A DNA stretch of 64,000 bases from Orlajensenia sp001423545 (GCA_001423545.1 LMOK01000003.1:992001-1056000); one strand, 5' to 3'; counted from the first letter of the stretch, positions 8,524-16,400 are shown. Program-made: numbers and translations. The notes: generated from the sequence alone by a model not told the origin.

Positions 8524-9362
8524 GCGGGCTCTGGCGGGATGTCGTCGACGCGATCGGCGTGGTGATCCCCGTCAACGACGAGGAGGCACTGCTGCCGCGC
8601 TGCCTGGCCGCGCTGCGGGAGGCGCTCGACGAACTCGCCGTGCAGCACCGGCATCCGCCAGCTGTGTACGTCGTTCTGGTTCTGGACGCCTGCACCGACG
8701 ACTCGGCCGCGATCGCCGCCGCCTCGGGGTTCGAGGTGCTCACCACCTCGACGCGCAACGTGGGCATGGCGCGAGCCGCCGGGGTGGCCGCCGTCTTCGC
8801 CCGCGTCGCCGAGGCGGGAGCACGGAACCGTGCGCTGACGGATGCGGCGCACGTCTGGATCGCGAACACCGACGCGGACTCGGCGGTGCCCCGCACCTGG
8901 CTCACGACGCAGCTCGCGCTGGCCGAGGATGGCGCCGACCTCATGGTCGGAACCGTGCGCCCCGACTTCGCCGACCTCACGGCCGAACAGACCGCGGTGT
9001 GGATGTCGAGCCACGTTCTCGGTCACGCCGGCGGCCACGTGCACGGGGCCAACCTCGGCGTGCGCGGTGCGGACTATCTGGCCGCCGGGGGGTTCGCCTC
9101 GCTCGCCGAGCACGAGGACGTGCTGCTGGTGGAGAGCCTGCGCGCGAACCCGGATACACGTGAGGTCGACACCGATGAGTGCTGGGTGCTCACCTCGGGC
9201 CGGCTGGTCGGGCGGTCGCCGGGCGGATACGCGCACCATCTGATGTCGACGCTTCCGCCCGTCGCGGACCCCGTCGTCGACCCTGTCGCCGACCACGGCA
9301 CCCGTTCCGGCGCCGACCCTGCAGCCGAATCCACGATCGAGGAGAGCATCACCCGTGTCTGA
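8520..9362 (+). CDS. Family 2 glycosyltransferase
   Basis: The 280-residue protein has a GT-A fold start: VVIPVNDEEALLPRCLAAL, then VLVLDACTDDSA, and a later NTDADSAVP acting as the metal-binding DxD region. HGANLGVRGADYLAAGGF is the acceptor-site block. No membrane segment is seen, so it works at the cytoplasmic side. GTG at 8520 overlaps the stop of the deacetylase/methyltransferase (GTGA), indicating translational coupling. With its neighbours it forms a cassette that probably glycosylates and decorates one small molecule or lipid; the acceptor is unknown. Confidence 0.88.
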   Translation: MSGLWRDVVDAIGVVIPVNDEEALLPRCLAALREALDELAVQHRHPPAVYVVLVLDACTDDSAAIAAASGFEVLTTSTRNVGMARAAGVAAVFARVAEAGARNRALTDAAHVWIANTDADSAVPRTWLTTQLALAEDGADLMVGTVRPDFADLTAEQTAVWMSSHVLGHAGGHVHGANLGVRGADYLAAGGFASLAEHEDVLLVESLRANPDTREVDTDECWVLTSGRLVGRSPGGYAHHLMSTLPPVADPVVDPVADHGTRSGADPAAESTIEESITRV

Positions 9363-10248
9363 GAACCCCTACGCCCCGCGCAACCCGCTCGACGCCTACC
9401 CGCAGCCGCCGTTCCCCGAGCAGAAGCAGCCCGAGCCCGGGCTCACCTTCGAGATGGACCCCGTTCCCGATCACGGCGAGAAGACGTACATCGGTCACGG
9501 CCGGTTGCAGGGCCGACGCGCACTCATCACGGGTGCTGACTCCGGCATCGGGCGAGCCGTCGCCATCGCCTTCGCGCGAGAGGGCGCCGACGTCGCGCTC
9601 GTCTACCTGCCCGAGGAGCAGACCGATGCCGAGAGCACCGCGGCTCTCGTGACCGAGGCCGGTCGCACCGCAGCGCTGCTTCCAGGAGACATCAGCGACG
9701 AGGCCTTCTGCGGCACCGCGGTGACGGATGCGGCATCACGGCTCGGCGGCCTCGACTTGCTCGTCATGGTGGCCGGCGACATGCAGACGGTCGAGGGCAT
9801 CGAGGACTTCAGCACCGAGGTGCTCGACAAGACCCTGCGCACGAACGTGCACTCGCTGTTCTGGCTGACGAAGGCCTCGCTCGAGCACTTCGAGCCGGGA
9901 GCCGCCATCATCACCACGTCATCGATCCAGGGCTTCCAGCCGTCGCCGCAGCTCGTGGAGTACGCGGTCTCGAAGGCCGGGATCGTGAACTTCACGCGTG
10001 CGATGGCCGAGCAGCTGGCCCCGCGCGGCATTCGCGTCAACGGCGTGGCACCGGGACCGTTCTGGACGCCGCTGCAGCCGTCGTCGGTGCCGCTCGACAA
10101 GCTGACGTCCTTCGGCGAGCAGACCCCGTTCAAGCGCCCGGGCCAGCCGGCCGAGCTGGCCTCGACCTACGTCTACCTCGCCTCGCAGGAGGCGAGCTAC
10201 ACGAGTGGTGAGACCATCATCGTGAACGGCGGGCAGGCGGGGCACTAG
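9355..10248 (+). CDS. Short-chain dehydrogenase/reductase, stress-SDR type
   Basis: This is a 297-residue classical SDR. A 50-residue N-terminal extension (PYPQPPFPEQKQPEPG-like, then HGRLQG) is typical of the YghA/YdaD general-stress SDR group. The cofactor motif is TGADSGIGR (about 59-67) and the catalytic set is S190, Y203 and K207 (YAVSK). The C-terminus is SGETIIVNGGQAGH. Relatives are annotated as NAD(P)-dependent oxidoreductases with uncertain substrate. The GTG start overlaps the glycosyltransferase stop by 8 nt, so it is co-translated with the cassette. A copy of the palindromic element follows and may end the transcript. Confidence 0.9.
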   Translation: MSENPYAPRNPLDAYPQPPFPEQKQPEPGLTFEMDPVPDHGEKTYIGHGRLQGRRALITGADSGIGRAVAIAFAREGADVALVYLPEEQTDAESTAALVTEAGRTAALLPGDISDEAFCGTAVTDAASRLGGLDLLVMVAGDMQTVEGIEDFSTEVLDKTLRTNVHSLFWLTKASLEHFEPGAAIITTSSIQGFQPSPQLVEYAVSKAGIVNFTRAMAEQLAPRGIRVNGVAPGPFWTPLQPSSVPLDKLTSFGEQTPFKRPGQPAELASTYVYLASQEASYTSGETIIVNGGQAGH

Positions 10249-10261
10249 GGCCGAACCCGTT

Positions 10262-10346
10262 CGCTGAGGGCCGGACGAAGTCCGCGCCCGAAGCGCGTTC
10301 GGATGATCGACGCGCTTCGGGCGGTCGCTTCGCTCGGCCCTCAGCG
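10262..10346. repeat. Dispersed palindromic element, full copy (R2)
   Basis: CGCTGAGGGCC (10262-10272) and GGCCCTCAGCG (10336-10346) are perfect inverted ends. Inside are GGACGAAGTCC, a CGAAGCGCG / CGCGCTTCG pair and the GGGCGGTCGCTTCGCTCGG block. It lies between the convergent SDR and dps genes and could act as a two-way terminator. Confidence 0.85.
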
Positions 10347-10360
10347 ATCGGGATCTTCGA

Positions 10361-10912
10361 CTAACGCTTCTTCGCCGGCGTGCGGTTCTCGGCGCTGACC
10401 ATCCAGGCGTACTGCTCGAGCTTCTCGATGATGGCGTGGAGAACGTCGGCGCTGGTCGGGTCCTCCTCGTCGACGTCGTCGTGCACGCGGCGCATGGTGC
10501 CGACCGTCGCCTCGAGGCGCTGGGTGATCAGGTCGACGGTGTCGGTGGTGAGAACCTCGCCGTGCGGGTACTCGGGCAGCGTGGTGGTGGCGGCCACGGT
10601 GTCGCTGCGTCCGTCGGGCAGACCGTGGAGTGCCCGCATCCGCTCTGCGACGACATCGCTGAACTCGCGGGCGTCGTCGATGATCTCATCGAGCTGCAGG
10701 TGCAGGTCGCGGAAGTTCTTGCCGACGACGTTCCAGTGCGCCTGCTTGCCCTGGAGGTGCAACTCGATGAGGTCGACGAGGACCTCCTGGAGGGCGTCTG
10801 TCAGCTTCTTCGAGGCCGTGAAGCCCTTCTCGGCGTTCTGACGTCGGGTGAGCTTCGCGCCGGCTCCGGCGGGAGCCGTCGTGGTGGTGGGGCGTTCTGC
10901 TGTCGTAGTCAT
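10361..10912 (-). CDS. dps: Dps-family DNA-binding ferritin-like protein
   Basis: The 183-residue product is a Dps mini-ferritin, which oxidises and stores Fe(II) with H2O2 and protects DNA during starvation or oxidative stress. All five ferroxidase ligands keep the spacing of E. coli Dps: H59, H71, D75, D86 and E90 (in QAHWNVVG, DLHLQLDEIID and REFSDVVAER). A flexible Thr/Ala/Lys N-terminus of about 25 residues can serve as the DNA-binding tail, and the C-terminus ends PAKKR. The ATG has TAGCGT 6 nt upstream and no ribosome site, suggesting leaderless transcription. Confidence 0.95.
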   Translation of the reverse strand: MTTTAERPTTTTAPAGAGAKLTRRQNAEKGFTASKKLTDALQEVLVDLIELHLQGKQAHWNVVGKNFRDLHLQLDEIIDDAREFSDVVAERMRALHGLPDGRSDTVAATTTLPEYPHGEVLTTDTVDLITQRLEATVGTMRRVHDDVDEEDPTSADVLHAIIEKLEQYAWMVSAENRTPAKKR

Positions 10913-10918
10913 GCTTCG

Positions 10919-10924
10919 ACGCTA
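10919..10924 (-). promoter_or_regulatory. -10 box TAGCGT of the leaderless dps promoter
   Basis: Read on the minus strand, TAGCGT ends 6 nt before the dps ATG (10912). Confidence 0.6.
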
Positions 10925-10955
10925 CTCCGGCCCGGGGAGGGATCGCAGGGGGTTG

Positions 10956-11297
10956 CTATTCGGAGACGGCTGCTGCCTGTGCTGCCGTGGGCGGGGCGGT
11001 CGGATCCTCGCCGACGATGACCATGCCGCCGGTGGTGCTGGCTGCGCGCAGCAGCCGTTCGATCCACTCCGTGTTGATCTCGGGGGTGGTCGCGGTCTCG
11101 AACTCCCAACGGATGAAGCTGGCGGGATCGATCCAGAGGGACGTGCGGCCGCCTTCGCGTCCGGGAGGGTGCACCCAGGACAGGGTGAACGATTCGCCGC
11201 GTCGCAGCTTCTGGGTGATCGCGACCTTGAGGTGCGCGAGCAACCTGTCGTCGAATTCGAGGGGCGATGACATCTCGCCGTAGTAGAGGAGGCCCAC
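10956..11297 (-). CDS. Small DUF7882-type protein (second paralog)
   Basis: The 113-residue protein aligns by eye with the product at 5480-5833: GLLYYGEM, DDRLLAHLKVAI, KLRRGESFTLSW, SLWIDPASFIRWEF and a C-terminal GGMVIV. The GTG at 11297 is chosen because the preceding frame has no similarity to the paralog and TACTCT stands 7 nt upstream. A longer reading to 11393 adds only basic low-quality sequence. It sits just upstream of dps on the same strand with a 43-nt gap. Function is unknown. Confidence 0.72.
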   Translation of the reverse strand: MGLLYYGEMSSPLEFDDRLLAHLKVAITQKLRRGESFTLSWVHPPGREGGRTSLWIDPASFIRWEFETATTPEINTEWIERLLRAASTTGGMVIVGEDPTAPPTAAQAAAVSE

Positions 11298-11304
11298 GAG
11301 AGTG

Positions 11305-11310
11305 AGAGTA
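11305..11310 (-). promoter_or_regulatory. -10 box TACTCT of a leaderless promoter
   Basis: On the minus strand TACTCT ends 7 nt before the GTG at 11297; no ribosome site is present. Confidence 0.5.
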
Positions 11311-11381
11311 CGCCTAACCCGGCGGGAACGCCGAACAACCTCTCGCGACTGCTCAGCGAGTGGGGAATCTGACAGGGAAGC

Positions 11382-11410
11382 GCGGCCCCTCACCTGAGGA
11401 GAGGGGCCGC
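11382..11410. terminator. Strong GC stem-loop in a divergent intergenic region
   Basis: GCGGCCCCTC and GAGGGGCCGC pair perfectly over 10 bp around a 9-nt loop. It has no T-tract. Because both flanking genes point away from it, it could be a terminator of an unseen small transcript or a structural element. Confidence 0.4.
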
Positions 11411-11635
11411 GGCTGACTCGGCGATACGCACGAGCCCGCGCGATCGGGAATCCACCCAGAACCCGATCGATGCATCACTTTACGGAACCGGCAACTCCCT
11501 CTGCAGACCCTTGACAATGGGCATCCGTCCGTGCAGCACTATCAAGTGACACCTGTGTTCTGCGCTCGGTCTCCGACCACGTCGCTGCGAAGTCGTCGGC
11601 CGTCCGGCCGGGCCGACCGGGTGCTTTTCCAGGAG

Positions 11636-12697
11636 ATGACGTTGCTCGATTCGATCGACAAGCGGAGTGGCGAGCCGACACGACAGTCCACATCGCGGTA
11701 CGAGTTCCTCGAGCACCTCGGCAGCGGCGGTATGGCCGAGGTCTACAGGGCGCGCGACAGGGAGCTCGGCCGCGAGCTGGCCATCAAGCTGTTCCGCGAT
11801 GGTGCCGACAGTCCGTTCGATGAGCTACGCCGCGAGCGGGAGATCCAGCTTCTCGGCGCGCTCCATCACCCCGGCCTGGTGGAGATCTACGACGCAGGCA
11901 CGTTCAACGACCGCGGTCGCCCGCGTCGCTTCATCGCCATGGAGTACGTGGCCGGGCGCTCGCTCGCGGCGCGCATCCGGGCCGGCATCCCGACGCACCG
12001 ACAGGTGGCCGACATCGGCGCCCAGGTGGCAGACGCCCTCGCCTACGTGCACAGCCGCGACATCGTGCACCGCGACGTGAAGCCCGACAACATCCTGGTC
12101 ACCGATGATGCTGCCTACGGCTACACGCTCATCGCCAAGCTCGCGGACTTCGGGATCGCCCAGTTCATCGACGGCTCGCGCTTCACGAACCACGACTCGG
12201 TTCTCGGCACGGCCTCGTACATCTCGCCGGAGCAGGCGCGCGGCGAGGACGTGGGAACGCCGAGCGACATCTACTCGCTGGGTCTCGTGCTGCTCGAGGC
12301 GATCACGGGCGAGCGGGAGTACCGCGGCGCGCCGCTCGAGGCGGCCCTGGAGCGGCTGCACCGCTCGCCCCGGGTGCCCGAGGGGCTGCCCGAGGAGTGG
12401 GTACGGTTGCTGACGGCCATGACGCTCGACGACCCGGCGGCGCGACCAACGGCCCACGACGTCGCCGCCACCATGCGCGACTTCATCCGGGCGTCGATCA
12501 TCGCCTCGCGGACCGCCGGGAGCGGACGCCGGGCCCGTCGTTCACGAGGGGCCGAATCGCGAGCCGGTTGTTTCGGTGGAACGGATGCCGCCAGCCCGCG
12601 CACGGGCTCGATGCGCTTCATCGCCCTCGTGGCCGTCGCCAACGCCGTGATCGGTCTGGTGATCGGGCTGGTGCTGGGCCTGCACGTCTGGGGGTGA
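11636..12697 (+). CDS. Membrane-anchored Ser/Thr protein kinase (PknB-like, single TM)
   Basis: The 353-residue product is a Hanks-type kinase: glycine loop LGSGGMAEVYRA, ATP lysine K51 (LAIKLF), catalytic HRDVKPDN (D147), DFG at D171, and activation segment DSVLGTASYISPEQARG. The domain ends near 290. A basic linker precedes one C-terminal membrane segment (about 332-350) ending GLHVWG, so the kinase faces the cytoplasm with almost nothing outside; there are no PASTA repeats. AGGAG directly abuts the ATG at 11636, so translation may instead start at the in-frame TTG at 11642, 6 nt after AGGAG. Targets are unknown. Confidence 0.9.
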   Translation: MTLLDSIDKRSGEPTRQSTSRYEFLEHLGSGGMAEVYRARDRELGRELAIKLFRDGADSPFDELRREREIQLLGALHHPGLVEIYDAGTFNDRGRPRRFIAMEYVAGRSLAARIRAGIPTHRQVADIGAQVADALAYVHSRDIVHRDVKPDNILVTDDAAYGYTLIAKLADFGIAQFIDGSRFTNHDSVLGTASYISPEQARGEDVGTPSDIYSLGLVLLEAITGEREYRGAPLEAALERLHRSPRVPEGLPEEWVRLLTAMTLDDPAARPTAHDVAATMRDFIRASIIASRTAGSGRRARRSRGAESRAGCFGGTDAASPRTGSMRFIALVAVANAVIGLVIGLVLGLHVWG

Positions 12698-12706
12698 TCG
12701 GCCCCG

Positions 12707-12748
12707 GTCTACTCGGCCGGGCCTACTCGGCCGTGCCTACTCCGCCCT
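12707..12748. repeat. 14-bp tandem repeat, about three copies
   Basis: Units GTCTACTCGGCCGG, GCCTACTCGGCCGT and a decayed GCCTACTCCGCCCT follow each other. They span the stop codon of the minus-strand gene, so GAG-TAG is repeated behind the true stop. Confidence 0.7.
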
Positions 12749-12961
12749 GATGTCGGCGAGAACGGTGGCGAACTCGTCGTCGGAGAGCTCGATGCCGGAG
12801 TCTCCGAGGCGCCGGCGCAGGTCCTCCTCGGGGTCGGGGCTCACGCCGCTGTGGAAGTCGTGCCGGATCTGAGCCACGAGGCCGCGCAACTTCTCGTCCT
12901 GGCCCGCCTCGTCGCTGCCGTCCTGGATGGGGCTGTCCTGGGTGCCGTTGTCGTCAGTCAT
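12737..12961 (-). CDS. Small acidic hypothetical protein
   Basis: The 74-residue protein has a disordered acidic N-terminus (MTDDNGTQDSPIQDGSDEAGQ) and a helical C-terminal half with QIRHDFHSGVSPDPEEDLRRRLGDSGIELSDDEFATVLADIR. I do not recognise the family. The start is supported by TAGTCT exactly 6 nt upstream of the ATG. It lies between the kinase gene (convergent) and glgX (same strand, downstream by 33 nt at the other side). No function can be assigned. Confidence 0.65.
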   Translation of the reverse strand: MTDDNGTQDSPIQDGSDEAGQDEKLRGLVAQIRHDFHSGVSPDPEEDLRRRLGDSGIELSDDEFATVLADIRAE

Positions 12962-12967
12962 GTCGCC

Positions 12968-12973
12968 AGACTA
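12968..12973 (-). promoter_or_regulatory. -10 box TAGTCT of a leaderless promoter
   Basis: On the minus strand TAGTCT ends 6 nt before the ATG at 12961. It overlaps the short gap behind the glgX stop (12995). Confidence 0.6.
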
Positions 12974-12994
12974 GGCAGCACGGCTGGGAACCCA

Positions 12995-15034
12995 TCAGGG
13001 GGTTGACGTCGACCGCAGCAGGGTGAACGAGACGTCGCGCACGATGATGGTCTCGCTCCGGGCAGTGACGGCCTGGTCTGGATCGCTGCTCGCCACGAGC
13101 TCCCACGCCTCGCCGGGAGGAGCCGGGAGGGTGAACTCGACGCCGTTCTCGGCAGAGTTCAGTGCCAGCGCGAACGTGTCGGCCCCGGCGTGCTGCAGCA
13201 CGAACAGGATGGAGCGGGCGTCGGGATTGTCCCAGTCGCCGTCGGCGAACGGCTCGGCGTCCGACCGGAGGACGACGACGGTGTCCGTGTCGCCGTGCTC
13301 CGGCGCCTGGCGGAACCAGGGCGGGCGCAGCGCCGGGTTGTCGCGGCGGATCGCGATGAGGCTCGTCGTGAACGCCAGCAGATCGGCATCCGTCGCCGAC
13401 CAGTCGAACCACGAGATCTCGTCGTCCTGGCAGTACGCGTTGTTGTTGCCACCCTGGGTGCGGCCGAGTTCGTCACCGCCGAGCAGCATCGGCACGCCCG
13501 CCGACAGGAGGAGCGTCGCGAGGAAGTTGCGGCGTTGACGGGCACGGCGCTCGTTGACGGCCTCGTTGTCGGTCGGGCCCTCTGCGCCGTTGTTCGAGGA
13601 GCGGTTGTCGTCCTCGCCGTCCTTGTTGTCCTCGCCGTTCGCCGCGTTGTGCTTCTTGGCGTAGGAGGTGAGGTCGGCGAGTGTGAAGCCGTCGTGCGCC
13701 GTGATGAAGTTCACGCTCGACAGCGGCGACCGTCGGGACTCCTCGTAGACGTCAGGGCTGCCGAGCACGCGCTGCGCGAGGGTGCCGAGCACGCCATCGG
13801 CTCCGTGCCAGAAGTCGCGGACGTCGTCGCGGTACTTGCCGTTCCACTCCGACCAGGTCGCCGGGAAGCCGCCCACCTGGTAGCCAGCGGTATCCCAGGG
13901 CTCGGCGATCATCTTCACGCCGGCGAGGGTGGGGTCCTGTTCGATCAGGGTGAGGAAGGCGCTGTGCAGGTCGGCGTCGCCGTCCTGCCGGGTGAGGGTG
14001 GTCGCGAGGTCGAAGCGGAAGCCGTCGACGTGCATCTCGGTGACCCAGTAGCGCAGGGAGTCCATGATGAGGCCGAGGGCTGCCGGGTGGCCGACGTTCA
14101 GGCTGTTGCCGGTTCCGGTGGTGTCGAAGTAGTTCCCCCTGTCGCCGTCGACGAGGCGGTAGTAGGCGGCGTTGTCGATGCCCTTGAAGCTCAGGGTGGG
14201 GCCGAGGTGGTTGCCCTCGGCGGTGTGGTTGTAGACGACGTCGAGGATGACCTCGAGCCCGGCAGCGTGGAGCGACTTCACCATGTACTTGAACTCGCCC
14301 ACCTGGCTGCCGTCGTCGCCGGCCGCGGAGTACTCGCCGTGCGGTGCGAAGAAACCGATGGAGTTGTAGCCCCAGTAGTTGCGCAGGCCCTTCTCGATGA
14401 GGTGGCTGTCCTGCACGAACTGGTGCACGGGCATCAGCTCGACGGCGGTGACGCCGAGCGAGGTGAGGTGCTCGATCGCCGCCGGATGCGCGAGGCCGGC
14501 GTAGGTGCCCTGGATGTTCTCCGGCACGTCGGGGTGCAACTTGGTGAAGCCCTTCACGTGCGTCTCGTAGACGACGGTGTCGGCCAACGGGATGGCGGGC
14601 GGCGCGTCGTCGCCCCAGTCGAACGACGGATCGACGATGACGCAGCGCGGAACGCAGGCCGCGTCGTCGGACTCGTCCATGATGAGCGGGTCGGCGTGGT
14701 TGTGGCCGAAGACCTCCTGGCCCCAGCTGTACTCGCCCTCGACAGCGCGTGCGTGCGGGTCGAGCAGCAGCTTGTGCACGTTGTGCCGCAGACCATTCGC
14801 CGGATCCCACGGGCCGTCCACGCGCAGCCCGTACCGGGCACCGACACCGACGCCCTCCACGAGGCCGTGGAAGACGTGGCCGGTGCGCTCCGAGAGTTCG
14901 GTGCGCTGCTCGCCGTCGTCGCCGAAGACGCAGAAGTAGACGGCATCCGCTGTCTCGGAGTAGACGGCGACGCCCACTCCGCCCTCGACGAGGGTCACAC
15001 CGAGCGGGTAGGGGAGAGATCGTGCGGGAATCAT
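12995..15034 (-). CDS. glgX: Glycogen debranching enzyme GlgX (GH13 isoamylase type)
   Basis: The 679-residue enzyme hydrolyses alpha-1,6 branches of phosphorylase-trimmed glycogen in the cytoplasm. It has an N-terminal CBM48-like beta domain (1-150), a GH13 barrel with VVYNH (about 267-270), nucleophile D342 in GFRFDLA, acid/base E378 in IAEPWD and the stabiliser D448 in TAHDGF, then a C-terminal beta domain. The conserved NCQDDEISWFDW-like motif appears as AYCQDDEISWFDW. The ATG at 15034 fits the family start and has CATACT 6 nt upstream; longer frames to 15343 lie in the divergent gene. No other glycogen or trehalose gene is adjacent. Confidence 0.94.
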   Translation of the reverse strand: MIPARSLPYPLGVTLVEGGVGVAVYSETADAVYFCVFGDDGEQRTELSERTGHVFHGLVEGVGVGARYGLRVDGPWDPANGLRHNVHKLLLDPHARAVEGEYSWGQEVFGHNHADPLIMDESDDAACVPRCVIVDPSFDWGDDAPPAIPLADTVVYETHVKGFTKLHPDVPENIQGTYAGLAHPAAIEHLTSLGVTAVELMPVHQFVQDSHLIEKGLRNYWGYNSIGFFAPHGEYSAAGDDGSQVGEFKYMVKSLHAAGLEVILDVVYNHTAEGNHLGPTLSFKGIDNAAYYRLVDGDRGNYFDTTGTGNSLNVGHPAALGLIMDSLRYWVTEMHVDGFRFDLATTLTRQDGDADLHSAFLTLIEQDPTLAGVKMIAEPWDTAGYQVGGFPATWSEWNGKYRDDVRDFWHGADGVLGTLAQRVLGSPDVYEESRRSPLSSVNFITAHDGFTLADLTSYAKKHNAANGEDNKDGEDDNRSSNNGAEGPTDNEAVNERRARQRRNFLATLLLSAGVPMLLGGDELGRTQGGNNNAYCQDDEISWFDWSATDADLLAFTTSLIAIRRDNPALRPPWFRQAPEHGDTDTVVVLRSDAEPFADGDWDNPDARSILFVLQHAGADTFALALNSAENGVEFTLPAPPGEAWELVASSDPDQAVTARSETIIVRDVSFTLLRSTSTP

Positions 15035-15040
15035 GGCCCC

Positions 15041-15046
15041 AGTATG
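15041..15046 (-). promoter_or_regulatory. -10-like box CATACT before glgX
   Basis: On the minus strand CATACT ends 6 nt before the glgX ATG, the same spacing as in other leaderless promoters here. Confidence 0.45.
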
Positions 15047-15169
15047 CAGCGCACGGATGACGCGTGTGTGACGAAGGGGGACCGCCGATCGCCATGAGAT
15101 TGTCAAGCCCCCTGCCCGCGTCTCGGCGCCGGGCCTACGCTCGCTGGAACGGACAGGAAGTGATCTCTC

Positions 15170-15370
15170 ATGACGGATGCAGACAACGACCGCGACGACG
15201 TTCAGCAGGGGCAGGCCTCCAACGCCGCCGATGCCGCTGACAACGCGCGGAACCAGGCTGGGAAGTCCGGCGGCCACGCGCCGGACACCGACGGGACGGC
15301 GACCGGGGCCGAGACCGGTGGCGGCGAGGACGTCGACGTGCACGGCGAGCCCGAGAACCCCGCCGGCTAG
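15170..15370 (+). CDS. Small acidic disordered protein
   Basis: The 66-residue product is almost only Asp, Ala, Gly, Asn and Gln (MTDADNDRDDVQQGQAS and GGGEDVDVHGEPENPAG). It has no hydrophobic core and is probably intrinsically disordered. AGGAAG stands 10 nt before the ATG. Another very similar small acidic gene follows after 3 nt. I know no function; a stress- or desiccation-related role, as for other hydrophilic disordered proteins, is only an idea. Confidence 0.6.
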   Translation: MTDADNDRDDVQQGQASNAADAADNARNQAGKSGGHAPDTDGTATGAETGGGEDVDVHGEPENPAG

Positions 15371-15373
15371 GTC

Positions 15374-15526
15374 ATGAGCGACACAGAGAGCACGCGACCG
15401 CCTCTGCCCGACGACCCCGACGTGGCCAACGGCGCCAACCCGGGGTCCCCTGCCGAGCCGGAGGCCGACATCGCCGTCGAGCAGGACACCATCGACGCCA
15501 CGGAACCCGGCGGCGAATCGGGCTAG
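15374..15526 (+). CDS. Second small acidic disordered protein
   Basis: A 50-residue frame runs from ATG 15374 to TAG 15526 (MSDTESTRPPLPDDPD ... ATEPGGESG). It starts 3 nt after the stop of the preceding acidic gene, has the same composition and the same GESG/NPAG-like end, and strong G/C at third positions. It lacks its own clear ribosome site and is probably translated by reinitiation. Family and function unknown. Confidence 0.5.
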   Translation: MSDTESTRPPLPDDPDVANGANPGSPAEPEADIAVEQDTIDATEPGGESG

Positions 15527-15556
15527 ATCCTCCTATCCGGCTGGCGGTGGACCGTC

Positions 15557-15562
15557 TACCGT
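15557..15562 (+). promoter_or_regulatory. -10 box TACCGT of a leaderless promoter
   Basis: TACCGT ends 7 nt before the ATG at 15570 and favours that start over GTG 15561 or ATG 15564, which it overlaps or touches. Confidence 0.45.
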
Positions 15563-15569
15563 GATGGGC

Positions 15570-16400
15570 ATGACGGAATCCGTTGCACCCTCGGATGACC
15601 TCGCCCGCGGCATGGAACGCCGCAAGCGCTGGGAAGCCTTCACCACCATGCCGCTCGTGGTGCTCGGCATGGGGTTCATCCTGTTCTATTCCATCTGGGT
15701 GCTGGTTCCGGATGCGCCCCCATGGCTGCGGACCGTCATCACCGTCGAGTTGATCGCCACCTGGACCCTCTTCGTCATCGACTATGTCGTTCGCCTGCTG
15801 CTCACCCCGCGCACTCGGCGGTGGGCGTTCGTGCGCGGGAACCCGATCGACCTCCTCTCGACGATCCTGCCGCTGTTCCGGGCTCTGCGAGTGCTCGCGC
15901 TGATCCGCGACGTGCCGTACTTCCGGAGGCACACGGGGGCGTCGATCCGGGCTGAGGTGATCACCTATGCGAGCGCCTTCACGGTCACGTTCGTCTACTT
16001 CATCGCTCTGGCCACCCTGCACGTCGAGCGGGATGCGCCGGGGGCGACCATCACATCATTCGGCGAGTCCATCTGGTGGGCGTGCGTGACGCTGGCGACG
16101 GTCGGCTACGGCGACGCCTATCCGATCACGTTCATCGGTCGCTGCTACGCGGTCCTGCTCATGGTCGGCGGTGTCGCCATCGTGGGCACGGCATCCGCGA
16201 TCGTCATCTCCTACCTGAGCGAGCGCATGGCGAAGCTGCACCCGCAACCCCGACCGCACGCGCCGGTGCCGGACGCGGCGACTCCCATGACTGGTGCCGA
16301 TCCCGGAGCCGAGGCGTCGGGGGCTTCCGAATTTCCGGGCCTCCACGCTGCTGCCCAACGACTGGATGACGGCGTCAACCAGTTTAGAATCAAGGAATGA
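15570..16400 (+). CDS. Voltage-gated-type potassium channel
   Basis: The 276-residue protein has the six-TM plan of bacterial Kv-like channels: S1-S4 in residues about 25-125, with an S4-like helix LFRALRVLALIRDV carrying regularly spaced Arg, then S5, a pore helix and the selectivity filter TVGYGD, and S6 ending SYLSERM. A short Pro-rich cytoplasmic tail follows; there is no RCK domain. It conducts K+ across the plasma membrane. The stop overlaps the start of the MarR gene (ATGA), suggesting coupled expression. Gating signal is unknown. Confidence 0.92.
   Translation: MTESVAPSDDLARGMERRKRWEAFTTMPLVVLGMGFILFYSIWVLVPDAPPWLRTVITVELIATWTLFVIDYVVRLLLTPRTRRWAFVRGNPIDLLSTILPLFRALRVLALIRDVPYFRRHTGASIRAEVITYASAFTVTFVYFIALATLHVERDAPGATITSFGESIWWACVTLATVGYGDAYPITFIGRCYAVLLMVGGVAIVGTASAIVISYLSERMAKLHPQPRPHAPVPDAATPMTGADPGAEASGASEFPGLHAAAQRLDDGVNQFRIKE
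16385..16390 (+). promoter_or_regulatory. -10 box TAGAAT inside the channel gene end
   Basis: TAGAAT ends 6 nt before the ATG of the MarR gene (16397), so the regulator may also be made from its own leaderless transcript. An AAGGA at 16392-16396 could serve when it is read through from the channel gene. Confidence 0.5.

Larger units (their letters stand above)
11298..11635. other. 338-nt intergenic region between divergent genes
   Basis: It holds the TACTCT box of the minus-strand gene, a 10-bp perfect stem-loop (11382-11410) and a TTGACA hexamer at 11511-11516 that could be the -35 of the kinase promoter, though no good -10 lies at 17 nt. I see no convincing coding frame. Confidence 0.5.

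Noticed and set aside
13190..15097. 635-codon open frame on the plus strand opposite glgX
   Set aside because: It is antisense to a clear GH13 enzyme and its translation is Val/Arg/Asp-rich without domains, as expected from high-GC shadow frames.
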